From Dendrolimus kikuchii (Eukaryota > Arthropoda > Insecta > Lepidoptera > Lasiocampidae), in contig CM034401.1 in the NCBI GenBank assembly GCA_019925095.2, positions 15,164,338-15,228,337 of the forward strand: 64,000 nt of DNA, in the 5' to 3' direction. A program made the translations under genes and the position numbers. Below are positions 31,319 through 42,429 of this stretch, one piece after another; the first letter of the stretch is position 1, and each line of letters begins with the position of its first letter. Under the pieces are notes generated by a model. The model searched no databases, had not been told where the DNA came from, and saw only the letters and a list, made by a program, of their open reading frames with translations.

Positions 31319-32418
31319 GTACACAATTCATACATACATACATACATAGATAACTTCACGCCAGTTCCCTTGCGGGGTAGGCACGAACAACAGAGTGCCA
31401 TTTAGGCTTATTCTTACACACCTCACTTGCCTCTTTGACATTCATAACTCTTGTCATGCAAGCTCGTCTGTTCTTAAGGCTCCTGACATCACCTTCTGCT
31501 AGTACACGATCAATTTGATCATGGAAGGTGTGTCGTGGCCTTCCACGACTTCTGCATCCATCCACTTTTGCATTGTATATCTGTTTAGTCATTCTTTCAT
31601 CATGCATTCTTTCCACGTGCCCGAACCACCGGAGCATTCCTTTCCTTACCTTCACCCCGACACTCTCTTTCAGACCAACTCTCTTTCTTACTTCGGTATT
31701 ACGAACACGGTCCGCGAGCGTCACTCCGCAGATTTTGCGCAGTGCTCGCATCTCGACCGCGTTTACTCTACTTTCATGCTCTTTCTTCCATACCCAACTC
31801 TCGCTTCCATACGCGAGCGTAGGTACCAGCACCGCGTTGTGTACGGCGAGCTGGGCCTTCTGGCTGAGGTTCTTAGCGGTTAGAAGTTTACCTAACGCTC
31901 CATTTAAACTATTCCCCAAATTCACTCTTCTTTCTATATCGGCGGTGTACCTTCCATCCCTGCTAAAAGCACATCCAAGATATACAAACTCATTCACTTG
32001 CTCCAGCATAACATCATCGACCATTATCCTTGCATTCGTTCTGGTTTCTTCTCTTTCAAACACCATAACCTTTGTTTTCTTCGCATTCAAATGTAAGCCT
32101 CTCGCCTGACAGTCATCTTTCATCATTGTGACTAGTGTTTGCAGTTCTGATGGCGATTCAGCTAAAAGCACGGCATCATCCGCATAAAGCAAGGTGCTTA
32201 CAACTAGATCACTCATCCGCACCCCAACATCCATCAATCTTATTCTCTGGAGACAATCGTCCAGATATAGGACGAACAACAAAGCCGACAGCACGCAGCC
32301 CTGGCGGACGCCAATATTGACGTCAAACCAGGGCGACAGGCTGCCTTCCACTCGCACGCATGCCATACAGCCCTCGTAAGTGGACTGCACAGCAACGCAC
32401 TGCACAGTACACAATTCA
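31319..32418 (-). mobile_element. Young RTE LINE insertion, 1,076 bp, perfect 12-bp TSD
   Basis: The element occupies 31331-32406 between exact duplicates GTACACAATTCA (31319-31330 and 32407-32418). On the minus strand it runs from a 5' truncation within the reverse transcriptase ORF to a stop at about 31356, then GAAGTTATC and a (TATG)n tail. It is the longest of five near-identical insertions here. Truncation, TSD and the short-repeat tail are standard for RTE-clade LINEs. It cannot encode endonuclease or the first half of the polymerase and is non-autonomous. Confidence 0.96.
31356..32405 (-). pseudogene. RTE-clade reverse transcriptase ORF, 5'-truncated
   Basis: Open frame of about 350 codons with no internal stop. 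Counting from the first codon near 32414 (a TTG lying in the flanking TSD, so not a real start), GVRQGCVLS is at about residues 35-43 and the catalytic YADD at 77-80. The thumb-like region with YLG follows (around 145). A C-terminal GMLRWFGHVERMHDERMTKQ block is near 259, with GRPRHTFHDQID near 291 and the terminal AYPARELA. The full-length family protein would add an N-terminal AP endonuclease and the fingers domain, which are absent. The clean frame implies little time since insertion. It reverse-transcribed nothing by itself; it was made by a full-length source elsewhere. Confidence 0.93.
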
Positions 32419-32980
32419 CGGTTGAATAATCGGTTCCAATAAATACTAGCCGTTTTTATATTTTGCGCTTTCCGTAAACGGCCAACCGATTTCCGTAAAC
32501 GGCTGGTATCTCAAGTGGCGCCATCTTTAAACAGCAAATGTTTGCGAGAACAAGGTTTTCATAACAATACAACAACTTATTTTCACAACTGTCCAAGTTA
32601 TACATCATATAGATTTACTTACATAGTTTAATCTAATCAATAGATTAGATTACACTATGTAAGTAATAACCTTATGGCATTATTATATGAATAATTACTG
32701 CAGCTATAATTTCATGACATCTCCTATTACATATTAGCTACCATATATTTGGATGCGAACAAATGTAACTTTAAACAACTTCATAAAAATGTATAAAATT
32801 GTTGCATATGTCGTAGACACAAGACAAATATTTTTTAATGCAGTATATTCACTCAATGGCTTAGGCACTCGGGTCTCATCCCAATGACATGAATTTCCTC
32901 CATCCCCCCAAGCATGGAGGGGGAGGGGGGCGCATGTAACACTAAGATGGTTCGTCTTGCATACTGTGTATATTGTTAAA
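32419..32980. other. Unique DNA with tandem motif and hairpin
   Basis: TTTCCGTAAACGGC occurs at 32469-32482 and 32490-32503 (direct repeat). The hairpin at 32615-32666 is listed separately. A GGGGGAGGGGGG run lies near 32930. No gene. Confidence 0.5.
32615..32666. repeat. Inverted repeat, 23-bp arms, one mismatch, 6-nt loop
   Basis: Arms 32615-32637 and 32644-32666 pair with a single mismatch; loop CAATAG. Arm core TTACTTACATAGT. Confidence 0.9.
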
Positions 32981-33329
32981 CTAGTTGTGCCCGTGACTTC
33001 GTCAACGTGGAATTTTTTTTGCGGAACTCTAATCTTAAAAATAGCCTAAGTTACTCCTTATAACATCAGCTATCTGCTAGTGAAAGTCCCGTCAAAATCG
33101 GTCTAGCCGTTTCAGAGATTAGCCGGAACATCCAGACAGAGACAGATAGACAGACAGGCAAAAGGTTAAAAAAATGATTTTTTGATATAAGTACCGTATA
33201 TACTTCCATATGCAGATAGACCAAAATTCTAAAAACTGCATTTTCGGAATCACTCAGTCCGAATTATCTCCCCTGGTATTTTTCACATTTTTATTTTGAA
33301 ATTACAAACAGATACTTCAATTTAATTTA
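32981..33329 (-). mobile_element. Non-autonomous Helitron, about 350 bp
   Basis: Plus strand starts CTAGTTGTGCCCGTGACTTC (3' end of the minus-strand element) after host A. Internal CAGCTATCTGCTAGTGAAAG, GTTTCAGAGATTAGCCGGAA and GACAGACAGGCAAAAGG are family wording. The 5' end near 33329 is degenerate (AATTTAATTTATGA). Confidence 0.75.
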
Positions 33330-33839
33330 TGACATTAACGGAAACATCTTGACAATACCCGCATATCAACAAGACTGTTGTGTAAAACCCGCTAATTGGA
33401 CCTGGGGCGTGGCGGGCACACTATTCGTTTTCTTAAAATAAAGAAGTTCCAACCTATCAATAGGACGCATATTAGCAAATATACCTTACATTAAATGATA
33501 CGTTCGATTTTACGATTAAAATTGCATTATATTATATTCTCCATTACAATGAACAAAAACCATAATCTTCCAAAACTTCATTTTATAAGTGTTTTGAATT
33601 GCAAACTTTCCATTTATTACACCGGATACAACCGGGAAAAACACTAAATGTCCCCTTAGAGATCGAATTAATGGCCATCATAATGACACTTTTAATTATT
33701 TTAATCGTTGTTAGAGAACAAAAGACATTATTCCATTTTAAAAAGAGAACATTAGTCAACTGAAGGCAATATTTATATACAGGTCACCTTCTTCTTCACT
33801 TTTTTACGTTGTAATTTTTTAGACCTGATTTATTTATTA
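33330..33839. other. Unique DNA between two inverted Helitrons
   Basis: No gene or repeat recognised. Confidence 0.5.
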
Positions 33840-34128
33840 TGTATATAGATAAATAAAATTGAATGTCTGTTTGTAATGTCAAAATAAAAATGTGAAAAAA
33901 TTCAGAAGGTGTATATACTCGTAATTTGGACCAGGAGATACCGAAAATGAAATTTTAAATTTTTTTGTCTGTCTGGATGTTTCGGCTAATCTCTGAAACG
34001 GCTGAACCGCTTTTGACAGGACTTTGACTGGCACATAGCTGATATTATAAGGAGTAACTTAGGCTACTTTTAAAATTAGACTTCCGCGAAAAAAGAAATC
34101 ACGCGGACGAAGTGGCGGGTACAGCTAA
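33840..34128 (+). mobile_element. Non-autonomous Helitron, opposite orientation
   Basis: GTATATAGATAAATAAAATT start, GGATGTTTCGGCTAATCTCT, ACTTAGGCTACTTTTAAAAT, a 3' CGCGGACGAAGTGGCGGG segment and terminal CTAA (34125-34128) before T. CTAA still fits the CTRR rule. Same family as the copies at 11.27 and 32.98 kb. Confidence 0.75.
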
Positions 34129-34147
34129 TTAGTTTATAAATTGATAA

Positions 34148-34392
34148 AGTCTGTCGTAAGAGGCGACAGAATAACCCACGGCTAATTGGTAGGGCATTTA
34201 ATTTTGCCTGTCTAGATGGCCATATAGAGTATGCCGCTATAAACAACTTGAATTGTGTTCCATTGTCAGTGGCCAGGGTTCTACTTTCGCTTAGAGGCAG
34301 ACAGCATCTTTCGTATTGCAAATGTTCATAGGTTACGGTGCCCAAGTCCTCAGCTTGTCTGCTGCAGGTACAGCAGTAATAAAAAAATAAAA
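34148..34392 (+). repeat. Dispersed repeat A, copy 4 (divergent)
   Basis: CTGTCGTAAGAGGCGACAGA, CGGCTAATTGGTAGGGCATT, GAGTATGCCGCTATAAAC, GTCTGCTGCAGGTACAGC and an A-rich tail. More diverged than most copies. Confidence 0.65.
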
Positions 34393-35211
34393 CTAAAATC
34401 AAGTGTAAGGTGAAATAATCGATAGTAAAACTTAGAAACCAGGTTTAATTATTTATAGTTTAGGAGACTTTGAGTTTGTTTTTTATGGAGTGATTATTAA
34501 TCCTAGTTTATTTCTTCAGGGTATAATTACGTTCTCCATTATATATATGAATAAAATATCTATGTAAATGTTCACATTTGATGGCAATGTTGATTTATTG
34601 CACTAAGACATTGCTTTATTACGCGAGACTTGACATTAGCCGAACCTGAGTATGCAGACATAAGATTTTCTTGAAAATTATTTTGAAGCAAATTTATATT
34701 TACAGAAACGACTGTCTATTATTACTTTCACGACTATGCCAAGAATACCGGTAGGCGTTGAACGGCGTTACTTGGCGTATGTCCAAAACAACGATTCGCT
34801 AAAATTCAAAAATAAACTCGTTGTAACGGACACCGATCGCTATTCTTGTCACCGTTAATAACGAATATTCTCGATTCTTGAAAATGTTTTGCGTATCACG
34901 CAAATCTTTTTTTAGAGAACATTGCTCATTCTTATGTTATGTATGTAATTGTGACGATATTTGATTGTATTTTTAATTATGACTGTATCATTTATTGTGT
35001 TTTATTTGTTGATATATTTTGATATTTGTTACCAGTCTGTGTGGACGGACCTTTAACTTTCTTAGTATAGTTCATACAGCGCGACTCATCGATTTTCCAA
35101 GAAGATGGCGCAATGTGGTAGTTATGTTGAAACACCATGAAATACATAAAAGGCACCCCACGAGGTACGAGCAACGTCTTTTGACCTCTGTCGAGGAGAC
35201 ACTCAGAGGAT
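34393..35211. other. Unique AT-rich DNA, no gene seen
   Basis: Includes a balanced patch at 34735-34880 (CGGTAGGCGTTGAACGGCGT). Overlapping small frames on both strands near 35000-35220 have no recognisable content. Confidence 0.4.
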
Positions 35212-35519
35212 TTTTTTTTTAATGCAGGAGTTCAGCAGAGAGGCAGACGGCCCACTTCATGGAAAGCGGTTACCATCACCTATGGACATTTGCAACATCA
35301 AAGGTGCTATAAATGCGCTGCTGCTCTCTTAAGGGAGATAGGAACCTGGTCACTAATGCCGGAACAAAACTCAAGGTTGTTATGGCGACATACTTTAGAC
35401 TAGGGGTGGTAGCCATCCAGTCGGGCAAATGCCCTACCACCTGGCTGTGGGTTGTTTTGTTGCCTCTTAAGACAGACCGACAGGCTGCAGTAAATTGTAT
35501 TCTTTCTCCGTTCCTGCAC
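35212..35519 (-). repeat. Dispersed repeat A, copy 5, near full length
   Basis: Poly-T then ATGCAGGAGTTCAGCAGAGA, GGAAAGCGGTTACCATCACC, CTCTCTTAAGGGAGATAGGA, TAGACTAGGGGTGGTAGCC and TTCTTTCTCCGTTCCTGCAC, directly followed by the (AG)n array. Confidence 0.8.
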
Positions 35520-35565
35520 AGAGAGAGAGAGAGAGAAATAGAGAGAGAGAGAGCAGAGAGAGTAA
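35520..35565. repeat. (AG)n microsatellite at the 5' end of a repeat A copy
   Basis: AGAGAGAGAGAGAGAAATAG followed by more AG units and GCAGAGAGAG. Confidence 0.92.
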
Positions 35566-35959
35566 AATTATACTATTATTATAAATTAATTAAGAAATTA
35601 AGTGCATTTTTAAAAACTCGCAATTTATTACTTTTCAAATAATTGTTTACACACAAAGATATAAATATCTTAATCAGCTTCAAAAACAAGCAATGTAACT
35701 AATCGGTGCTAAGCAAACGGAAGGCGACGTCTATTTCATTGGATCGTTAAGTTTCTGCGAACGTGTCTTTGCAATTGTACGGTACGTGTTAAATGGCTCC
35801 AGCTTTTTCCCAACTCCCAGACACTTTGTTATCCTGGTACTTTTACATGTTTAATCGTTCCCGAGGGATGCGGGCGAGTCCAAGTCGGGAATCAAGTAAG
35901 ATGCGGAATTACGTTTCGTATGGGAAATTTAACTGCCATGAAATTGTATATTAAAATTT
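35566..35959. other. Unique DNA, partly GC-elevated
   Basis: 35700-35935 (AACGGAAGGCGACGTCTATT, GGGATGCGGGCGAGTCCAAG) is compositionally distinct and non-repetitive here. Possible regulatory DNA by inference. Confidence 0.3.
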
Positions 35960-36315
35960 AGTAATTTTTGAAGTTAAACTTCTTTAGAATCGCTGTTATT
36001 TAAAACTCGATTAAATGAAAAAGTGACACTAAAAAGAGATGAAAACATAAATCTATAGGACTAAACCTGCGAGAGAATGAGATAGAATAAATACATTATA
36101 TTTAATCATTTAAACAGTATGCACGTACAGATAGAGTTGGAAATGTTTTGAAGTTTTTCGTTAATACTTTAAATTTCGTGTTCGAAACCTTAAATATATT
36201 ATATAGACATAATATATGAAATGTGACGACACGAAATTTAGAATCCCTCCCACCCCTTGTCACACTTTGTTTCATTTCTACTGCGTGTGAATCTGCACAC
36301 AAACACATTTTTTTT
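35960..36315 (+). repeat. Dispersed repeat C, copy 2
   Basis: TTTTTGAAGTTAAACTTCTT, AACATAAATCTATAGGACTA, GAGATAGAATAAATACATTA, GTTGGAAATGTTTTGAAGTT, ATGAAATGTGACGACACGAA, GAATCCCTCCCACC, ACTGCGTGTGAATCTGCACA. Aligns end to end with C1 except for the microsatellite. Confidence 0.75.
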
Positions 36316-36611
36316 TATGGACCTTTGCTTAACTGAGGCATGGACATTATTTTATTCAATCTGGTATTCGTGTACTCTATAGTAAGCTGAAGTCCACGAG
36401 CAACGGTTTCATAATCATGTGAATGTTGAGGCGATCCAGCTCCTCGACAACATACATGGACATAATGATGAGAAGGATAAAACCTTTTGAATGATAGCTA
36501 TTAATAAAGAAGACATGAACAAAGTATCCTAATCATAATAGATATAATAATAAAAATGCTAATTAACACGTTTCTAGTGTGCATACTGGTACTTAATTTA
36601 GGTTATCTTAC

Positions 36612-36612
36612 A

Positions 36613-36650
<38 letters not shown>

Positions 36651-36662
36651 TATACATATATA
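36612..36662. repeat. (TA)n microsatellite at a Helitron 5' end
   Basis: About 50 bases of TA with two TACATA interruptions, passing directly into the Helitron body. Confidence 0.9.
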
Positions 36663-36832
36663 TAATATTATAAACCCGAAAGTTTGTAAGAATGTATGGA
36701 TGTATGTTTGTTACTCTTTCACGCAAAAACTACAGAATAACACGTAGACTAATTTATAAAGTTAGAGTGTGAATTATCCAAAATATAACGATTTTCCATC
36801 ACCACGCGGGTGAAACCGCGAGGCGCAGCTAG
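36660..36832 (+). mobile_element. Non-autonomous Helitron, about 173 bp
   Basis: TATTATAAACCCGAAAGTTT, GTTTGTTACTCTTTCACGCA, AAAAACTACAGAA and a 3' stem CGCGG/CCGCG (36805-36809 and 36816-36820), 8 bases before CTAG (36829-36832) and host T. The 5' boundary merges with the TA array. Confidence 0.88.
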
Positions 36833-36839
36833 TATATGT

Positions 36840-37859
36840 ACTTATAATATAAACTATTGATTGGTTTTACATTACATTCTAATAAAATATTAATATGTAA
36901 TATTTTTTAAATATTCCATTTATTGAAAAAATATCTGATATTCATCACTTCACTGGTCATGAATCCAACGTTTATGTAAGAGAAGTCACGGTAAAAGTTT
37001 ATTTACATTATATTTTGTCTAGGTTGAGAACTATAAATTTAAAAATTATTACAAATTATCTTCAAAACTGTTCAACTGATGTTATAATAATTTTCCCTTT
37101 TGCGACTATTATTTTCACGGAACATTTAGTTTAAAATAATTAGCTACAATCAAGACCTTTTTACGGCTTATCCTACAAATCTTATACACCGACTTGTCAG
37201 AGGTTAAGTTGGATTTATATTTGTTTTTCTTTGCTTCTTTACCCACCGAAAGAACTTTGTAATCCCTCATCGATGTTTGTGTAAATGCTTAGCGATAATG
37301 GTTTTTATTCAACATGTTTTCGAAGACGCAAGTAACGTAACATATTTTACGGAAACCGACTGGTTGTATGGGTAATTTATATCTAGCTATGTCGCTTTCG
37401 CTAGGTTATCATAGAAAGGATAGGCCCCAAAAATGCTAGCTTGACGTCGTGACGCGCCAATGCGACATGCGTCTCATTAATGCTTTCTCAGTAAGAGATG
37501 TTGTATTGAACCAAAGAGAACAGAAAAAATAGGATTTATATTAAAGTGATGATGATAACTGTTCATAACACGTGTGGGATGTTAGAATTGACAATTCAGA
37601 AAAAATAAACGATCAGGCGATAAAAATTTAAGCCTAGATAAGGCGTTAAAGAAAGGGTTATGCTTTCAATTATGTTTTTCGAAAAATATGAGATGAAGTA
37701 TTATTAGGGGCCAGTGACATAATCGCCAGGAGAGTTCCATAGCTAAAGCCTCTGGAAAGCAAAAAAAATAAGGTAACAATAATAATGTGGTTTATTTAAT
37801 TTTAAATCTTATTTGTCCCGATTACTCCTCATTATTTCAAAGAGCGCTTTGACTTTATT
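36840..37859. other. Unique DNA, no gene seen
   Basis: No ORF or repeat supported. 37380-37460 is less AT-rich (CTTGACGTCGTGACGCGCCA). Confidence 0.45.
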
Positions 37860-38566
37860 TCGTGCTCCCATAGTTTACGCCCTTCTAGTAAATTGAAACT
37901 AAACACCGTTGGGCATAGTTCAACTTTCTACAACAATTCTTTTACGGTAGAGGCTATACAGCTTTGGAATGCGCTGCCAGTTGCTATCAGACAAGAAATA
38001 TCCCTCCCGATATTTAAAACAATGTTCGGAAAATATTACCTGTCCTTGGAATATGATGATATTTAAATGTATGTACATATATATTTATCTATAATCATTT
38101 ATCTATTTTTTTATATATGTATTTGTATGTTATGTATATTAAGTATATATCTATTTAATATATAAGACACCTGTATTATGTACTAGAATGTAAGTAATTG
38201 TACTATGTGTTATGTATACCGCCATCGTCATTATAATCGTAATTAATTCCTGGGGTTGTCTTGAAGAGATTGCTTATTAACGATAAGACCGCCCTTTGTG
38301 CATAATTAGACATAGTTTTAGTCTGTAAGTTGTTTTAATACGCTTTTATTAGCTTCATACGTATGTTAGTATGTAACGGAATCTTTCAAGTTGAATTTGA
38401 TCGACTTTCCTGCTTTTCAAACAATTGATACCATGCACCCCACGCTTTTTTTACAATAAAATTATTTTTTCTTACACTATTTTTAATTCAAATTTATTTT
38501 CTATTTTTTAGTTTTTTTAAACTATTATTTATTTGTATTGGTGTACAATAAACAGTTATTGATTGA
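37860..38566 (+). pseudogene. LINE-D C-terminal coding tail plus 3' UTR
   Basis: NNSFTVEAIQLWNALPVAIR at about 37934-37993 is followed by a stop near 38066, AT-rich 3' UTR, then GGGGTTGTCTTGAAGAGATT, AACGATAAGACCGCCCTTTG and, from about 38530, TTGGTGTACAATAAACAG with a GATTGATTGA tail. This copy links the coding tail (as at 9.2 kb) to the 3' UTR blocks seen alone elsewhere. The stretch 38310-38480 does not match other copies and may be an inserted element. Confidence 0.65.
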
Positions 38567-38569
38567 TTG

Positions 38570-38700
38570 AAGTTTATATGGATCACTTTGGTTGATTCAT
38601 CAAAATCTAAAAATAGAAATGAACCGTCTAATATCCGTCTTGGATAATAAATTAAATTTAAATTAACGCAAAATACCCTTTGGAGTGACAATTTGAGTAG
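38570..38700 (-). repeat. Dispersed repeat K, copy 2
   Basis: TATATGGATCACTTTGGTTG, ATTCATCAAAATC, then TCTAATATCCGTCTTGG. Minus-strand frame reads FDESTKVIHI, as in copy 1 at 11.9 kb (LDESTKVIHI). Confidence 0.55.
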
Positions 38701-39156
38701 ACGCTCCATGTGTCAAAACAATCGTGAAAGTAAAAATTTAAATCACCTTTTATGACACCCGGAGCGCGCTAATACGCGATTGTCTGACGAACTGCATAAA
38801 GAGAACGACTACGCGAGCGAAAATCAGAATGTATTTATTCTTCAGCCGTATAAAAAGTCAATATGGGTGGCAATAAAAAGTGGATGAAGAGAGAAATAAT
38901 AAAAGATAACCTCTAGAGGAGTGAATACGACGAGAGGTCTTGTAAAGAATGTTTACGTAGTGGATAAGTCGCGATCATGGGGGCATTGGGGACACCTCCC
39001 CAAGGCATTTAGATGAGGCAGCGGTGTGTGGGCGAGAAATTAGGGCCAGCTTTTACGATGTGTCTGTGTTTTTTGGTTTAATTCATAGGACGTAATGTAA
39101 CTAGCATAATTATTTAACAGTTTTCACGAATAATAATTGTTGATTGTTATAAGTTA
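38700..39156. other. Unique, fairly balanced DNA
   Basis: 38750-39060 contains GGAGCGCGCTAATACGCGAT, AACGACTACGCGAGCGAAAA and GACACCTCCCCAAGGCATTT. No ORF or repeat match; possible regulatory DNA. Confidence 0.3.
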
Positions 39157-39410
39157 CTAGCTTCTGCCCGGGACTTCGTCCGCGTGGAATAGTTAAAAAA
39201 AAGTAAGTTAAAAAAACCCCAGGATTTTGAAATATTCTTCATTGGTGCTCCGCTCCAATTGGTCTTAGCGTGATGATATATAGCTTATACCCTTCCTCGA
39301 TAAATGGACTTTCTAACACTGAAAGTATTTAACAAATCAGAACAGTAGTTCCTGAGATTAGCGCGTTCAAGCAAACAAACAAACTCTTCTGCTTGTATAT
39401 TAGTATAAGA
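39157..39410 (-). mobile_element. Non-autonomous Helitron, 254 bp
   Basis: The minus strand starts TCTTATACTAATATACAAGC and ends CGCGGACGAAGTCCCGGG, a few bases, CTAG. Host A (39156) and T (39411) flank it. Internal CTGAGATTAGCGCGTTCAAG wording. Confidence 0.85.
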
Positions 39411-40635
39411 TGATGTCATCATTCTGACGAGTAAATGTATTTTGTTATGTAATTTGTATTTGAAAAGTAAATATTGTTTAATAATTAAACAGAAATTATA
39501 TTTAAGCTTGTTAATTTGAAATCTGTAGCGGCAATACCAAATGCATGTCATACAACTAACCTATAATTAGCTCTCTTCCGGCATAGCCACTGTTCTGATA
39601 ACATAAACTAATATAGAGTATACTTAAAATTGAAAACTTGTGATTGGAACTGAATTTATAAAATTTTAAAATAAATGTTTATTATTAACAATGAAATAAA
39701 ATTATATACGTATCCACCCTAAAATGTATGTTTAAAAACATTTTTGTTTGTAATTAAACTTTGTATGTAAACTAATTAGAGTTAAGATAAAGATTCTTTA
39801 ATTAAAAAAAATTAAGAGTTCCCGCGAGAGATTAGGTAAGCGACAACGCAAAGAGTGCTTTGGTATGTCTTAATATCATTTAAAAGAAGGCTTGGTAAGA
39901 ACAGAACGTTACAAAGTGAAAAGTGGTAATCAAGTATACAGACCTCGTTCTCTGCTTCTTTAATTTATTACAAAGTGTCTACGAAGACAATGTCTCGCGT
40001 CTTTACAAAGTGGTATCAGTGAAATGCGACATGTGTCCCTTATTAACCAGGTATTTTGCGAGGGTTCATTTCTAATTCAGACTTGTTCTCTCGTTGCGAC
40101 ATTAAGTCGTTACAGAACCCTTGAGCCCGGAGAGCCAAATACGGTGACCAACATTTAAGGGCCTTTTATACAAATATTGTTTGATAGTAGTTAAAGTTTC
40201 CAGTAGTAAAATGATGAAGTAATATTTAATATTATAATTATATTGACTTTTTTGTTACAAGAGTTTTGTAGGATAAAGCAGCATTCAGTCTATCTATCTA
40301 CTCTGTCAGTTATCAGTCAGTCAGCACGAATAAGTCAATGAGGTTTCTGTGCCATAGTTCAAATGTGTTTCTAATGTATATAAATGTAAGCATATTGAAT
40401 AATTAAATTTAAAAAAAGTTCGAATATAAATGTGCTAATGATTGATTTGCCTGATGATCCCAAAATTATTTAAATAAGGTTATTTTGTTGCTAATGACAA
40501 ACCTATTGCGAGTACAATGTGTTTATTTGTTAGAAATAAATAAAAATCCTAACATACAATCTATTAAGTAAATAAACATTTTTTTTAAGCGAAGAAATTG
40601 GTACTCTTTTTATGTATTACATTAAATATTTGCTT
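39411..40635. other. Unique DNA, no gene seen
   Basis: No repeat shared within the window, apart from a weak AAAGTG(T/G)-rich stretch at 39900-40020. No ORF recognised. Confidence 0.45.
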
Positions 40636-40822
40636 TTTTTATTACAGAAGTTCAGCAGACAGGCAGACGGTCCACTTAATGGAAAGCGGTTACCATCGCC
40701 TATGGACATATGTAACACGAAAGGTGCTACAAATGCGCTGCTGTCCTCTTAAGGGTCACTGGAACCTGGTCACTAATGCCGGAACACAACTCAAGGTTGT
40801 TATGGCGACTTACTACACACTA
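40636..40822 (-). repeat. Dispersed repeat A, copy 6, 5'-truncated
   Basis: ATTACAGAAGTTCAGCAGAC through GGAACACAACTCAAGGTTGT and GGCGACTTAC, where it stops. Confidence 0.75.
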
Positions 40823-42010
40823 CTACAATACATACTAAACTTGCTGGCGATCTTTTGATATCCAAAGAATGTAACACCAATTTTAATTCTAATTAAGCAA
40901 GTAAAGATTAATTTTGCTAATGTGGTACTATTATAATGTAATAGATACAATTCAAATGAAAAAAAAAAGATTGCTTCGTTGTAACGAAATCTAATAAGTT
41001 TAAATCATTTTAGAAAATAAATAAAGTATGTATAATATATCATAGATAATAGCTACAAAATAAATGTAGGGATTTATTAGACCTCAGAATTTCAAAAGTG
41101 TGTATTATTATAATGAAGAATACTTTGTATCAGCTTTCCAAAAAAATTGGTAACCCTTTCACCGGCATTACCTTGCGTTGTAACTTCATTTCTGTAAGTC
41201 TCGTTTCATGAGTAGATTACAAGTAATTAATTTATAAGAAAATCGCTACGAGGTACGCCTCCGGAATTAATATTGAACATCCTGGGGTACAAAATTAAAA
41301 TAAGTTTTGTTGACTTTTCCATTTGTATTTATAGCATTTGTAATTGTAAATACTATTAGCCAAAATATATCTAAGACACTACTAGTTGCAGAACGGCTGA
41401 TATAATCGCCATGCTGGTTTAAGGCGGATTGGCCACTTACACACATTGGCAGTACTGATGTACACGCCAATTGTAAGTATGTGGTAGTTATACAAATATA
41501 TTTTCGGCTACGATTAAAAACCTACATCCCCAATGAAACGCGAAGTTTGCTGCTACTAGCCATGGCAGCGGTAAAATATTAACATTGTACACGTAATACA
41601 CCTTCAGCGCAAAGAGTCTAAGCATTTGTATGCTTAGACTCTTTGCGTTGAAGGTGTATTACGTAACACTCATTTTGATATAGTATTTTTGTCACAAGAT
41701 TTATGTTTTTCGAAAGCTAAGAAATTTATCAACAGTCTACTAAGGTTTTCAATTTTACCCTTTAATACCAATAGCTGTTGTTACAGTACTATGATTGTCT
41801 CCCCACAGAGTGAAGCAAGTGGCAAGCCGCGCACAAGCTGTTACTTTTAATGCGTTATTCGGTTTGGAATTAATGATTTTATTCCCGACAATTACCCGGG
41901 ATTGCAGGAACGAGTTGTCTAAAAGTTAGGCTTCAATGAAAATTGTATATTTCTGTTTAAATTTTAATTGCATTGCACATTACGTAGATTAAGAATTAAA
42001 GTACAGGGTT
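40823..42010. other. Unique DNA containing the longest hairpin
   Basis: Apart from 41591-41664, no feature. 41770-41930 is compositionally balanced (AGTGAAGCAAGTGGCAAGCC) with no known content. Confidence 0.4.
41591..41664. repeat. Near-perfect inverted repeat, 35-bp arms, 4-nt loop
   Basis: Arms 41591-41625 and 41630-41664 differ at one position; loop TTGT. Arm core CGCAAAGAGTCTAAGCAT. No TSD or known terminus. It is the longest fold-back in the window. Confidence 0.92.
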
Positions 42011-42013
42011 TAT

Positions 42014-42265
42014 CAGGAACAAGGATATCCATAAGAGAAACAAACTCACCAATGTAGCTCACAAAGTTCGTAAGTTAAAGTGACAGTGGCCTGGTCACGT
42101 CTGTACAGGATCGATGGTTAAACCTAGTTTAGGATGCTTTCCGGTCCAGTGGACCGATGATCTGTGCAAGGTTTTCAATAGAGACTGGATGAGTGAAATG
42201 AACTACGAGCTTTGTGGCCTAAGCTTGGGGAGGTCTATTGAATTGTGGACTGATAGGTAGATGAT
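42014..42265 (+). pseudogene. LINE reverse-transcriptase C-terminal pseudogene
   Basis: One frame, from about 42014, reads RNKDIHKRNKLTNVAHKVRK, LKWQWPGHVCTGS, WTDDLCKVFNRDWM, ELCGLSLGRSIELWTDR, then a stop. This is the conserved C-terminal layout of lepidopteran RTE-like LINE ORFs (LKWQWAGH, RWTDDL, W..LGEAYVQQW). The frame is intact but wording is eroded. Both the 5' part and a tail are missing. Confidence 0.75.
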
Positions 42266-42429
42266 AAGGTACGACTCATGACTGTAAAATATGCATGTAA
42301 AGTTTTGCATGCGTATAAATGCTACATGTATAAACAGTCATATGTGTGTAGTTTGATGGAATATCAGATTGGAAATATCTCTGGGTTTTCAAGTGCTTTG
42401 AAGAAAACTACACGTTTTCTTTTGCATGA

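Noticed and set aside
31528..32109. 193-codon plus-strand open frame
   Set aside because: It lies wholly antisense to the RTE reverse transcriptase ORF, which has clear motifs. A shadow.
35212..35565. TSD for repeat A copy 5 from CAGAGG/CAGAGAG flanks
   Set aside because: The match is confounded by the (AG)n array, so it cannot be trusted.
41591..41664. MicroRNA precursor
   Set aside because: The stem is almost perfect over 35 bp with a 4-nt loop, unlike Drosha/Dicer substrates with bulges and larger loops. No conserved seed can be recognised.
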